DNA from: Gammaproteobacteria bacterium
GTDB lineage: Bacteria > Pseudomonadota > Gammaproteobacteria > Granulosicoccales > Granulosicoccaceae
Assembly (NCBI GenBank): GCA_020444765.1
Contig: JAGRHW010000125.1
Span: forward strand, 2,812-9,568
Direction: 5' to 3'
Length of the DNA: 6,757 nt
Under the pieces are notes generated by a model. The model did not search any database. It saw nothing but the letters and a program-made list of their open reading frames with translations, and was not told the origin of the DNA. The position numbers and the translations under genes were made by a program. Below are positions 6,617-6,757 of this stretch, piece by piece. How positions within the stretch are numbered: the first letter of the stretch is position 1; each line of letters starts with the position of its first letter.

Positions 6617-6757
6617 ATGTCGGCAAGAAAATCAATCTGGCGCCGTTTGTTCAATTGGTCGCTGGGGTTGGGTGTGACCGGAGTCCTTGTGGCGTCGGTT
6701 GCCATGATCGTCGTGTATTTCAAACTGTCGCCGAATCTTCCCTCGATTGAATCGCTT
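6617..6757 (+). CDS. mrcA: penicillin-binding protein 1A, N-terminal fragment (cut by window edge)
   Basis: Bifunctional peptidoglycan glycosyltransferase and transpeptidase, anchored in the inner membrane (also called ponA). Only 47 codons lie in the window: a basic cytoplasmic N-terminus (MSARKSIWRR), one membrane span (about 15-35, LGLGVTGVLVASVAMIVVYF) and the start of the periplasmic part, KLSPNLPSIESL, which resembles the stretch after the membrane anchor in PBP1A proteins (SP-LPS-E-L). No catalytic motif is in view. An in-frame TGA at 6590 with no other start between it and the ATG fixes the start at 6617; TGGAA about 10 bases upstream is the likely ribosome site. The divergent position next to pilM is the arrangement known in Pseudomonas and many other gammaproteobacteria, and it carries much of the identification. 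Confidence 0.85.
   Translation, partial: MSARKSIWRRLFNWSLGLGVTGVLVASVAMIVVYFKLSPNLPSIESL

Noticed and set aside
6502..6750. An 82-codon plus-strand frame across the mrcA leader
   Set aside because: It overlaps the mrcA start in another frame; the mrcA frame has a basic N-terminus, a membrane span and PBP1A-like sequence. The 82-codon frame would also start upstream of the likely transcript start.
1..6757. Defence system, mobile element, CRISPR array or novel gene cluster
   Set aside because: All coding space is taken by recognised housekeeping and pilus genes in a conserved order, and no transposase, attachment site, spaced repeat array or unexplained ORF with its own signal was seen.

Overview
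The window is a conserved chromosomal locus of a type IV pilus-bearing proteobacterium, most likely a gammaproteobacterium. The order mrcA (divergent) / pilM-pilN-pilO-pilP-pilQ / aroK-aroB is the arrangement known from Pseudomonas and relatives, and every gene matches its family in motif content and length. Base composition is moderate to slightly GC-rich and looks uniform. I saw no mobile element, RNA gene, CRISPR array or broken gene. The genus cannot be named from the sequence alone.

Layout, in the direction of transcription. On the right edge (6617 to the end, + strand) the first 47 codons of mrcA (penicillin-binding protein 1A) run out of the window. A 321-bp divergent intergenic region (6296-6616) holds a consensus -10 hexamer for mrcA and three inverted repeats. 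On the minus strand follow pilM (6295-5228), pilN (ATGA overlap with pilM), pilO (1 base after pilN), pilP (45 bases after pilO) and pilQ (4 bases after pilP). A strong intrinsic terminator lies about 20 bases after pilQ. After a further stretch with a possible promoter come aroK (1006-485) and, 16 bases later, aroB (468 to the left edge, first 156 codons only).

How the genes work together. PilM (cytoplasmic actin-like protein), PilN and PilO (single-pass inner-membrane proteins with coiled coils) and PilP (lipoprotein) form the alignment complex. It links the inner-membrane pilus motor to PilQ, the outer-membrane secretin through which the pilus passes. PilN keeps the INLLPW motif that docks into PilM. 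AroK and AroB are shikimate-pathway enzymes for aromatic amino acid precursors, and MrcA builds peptidoglycan.

I found no previously undescribed system. The points worth a second look are regulatory: the terminator that separates pilQ from aroKB, a stem-loop starting at the predicted 5' end of the mrcA transcript, a short perfect palindrome in the middle of the divergent region, and uncertain starts for pilQ and pilM.
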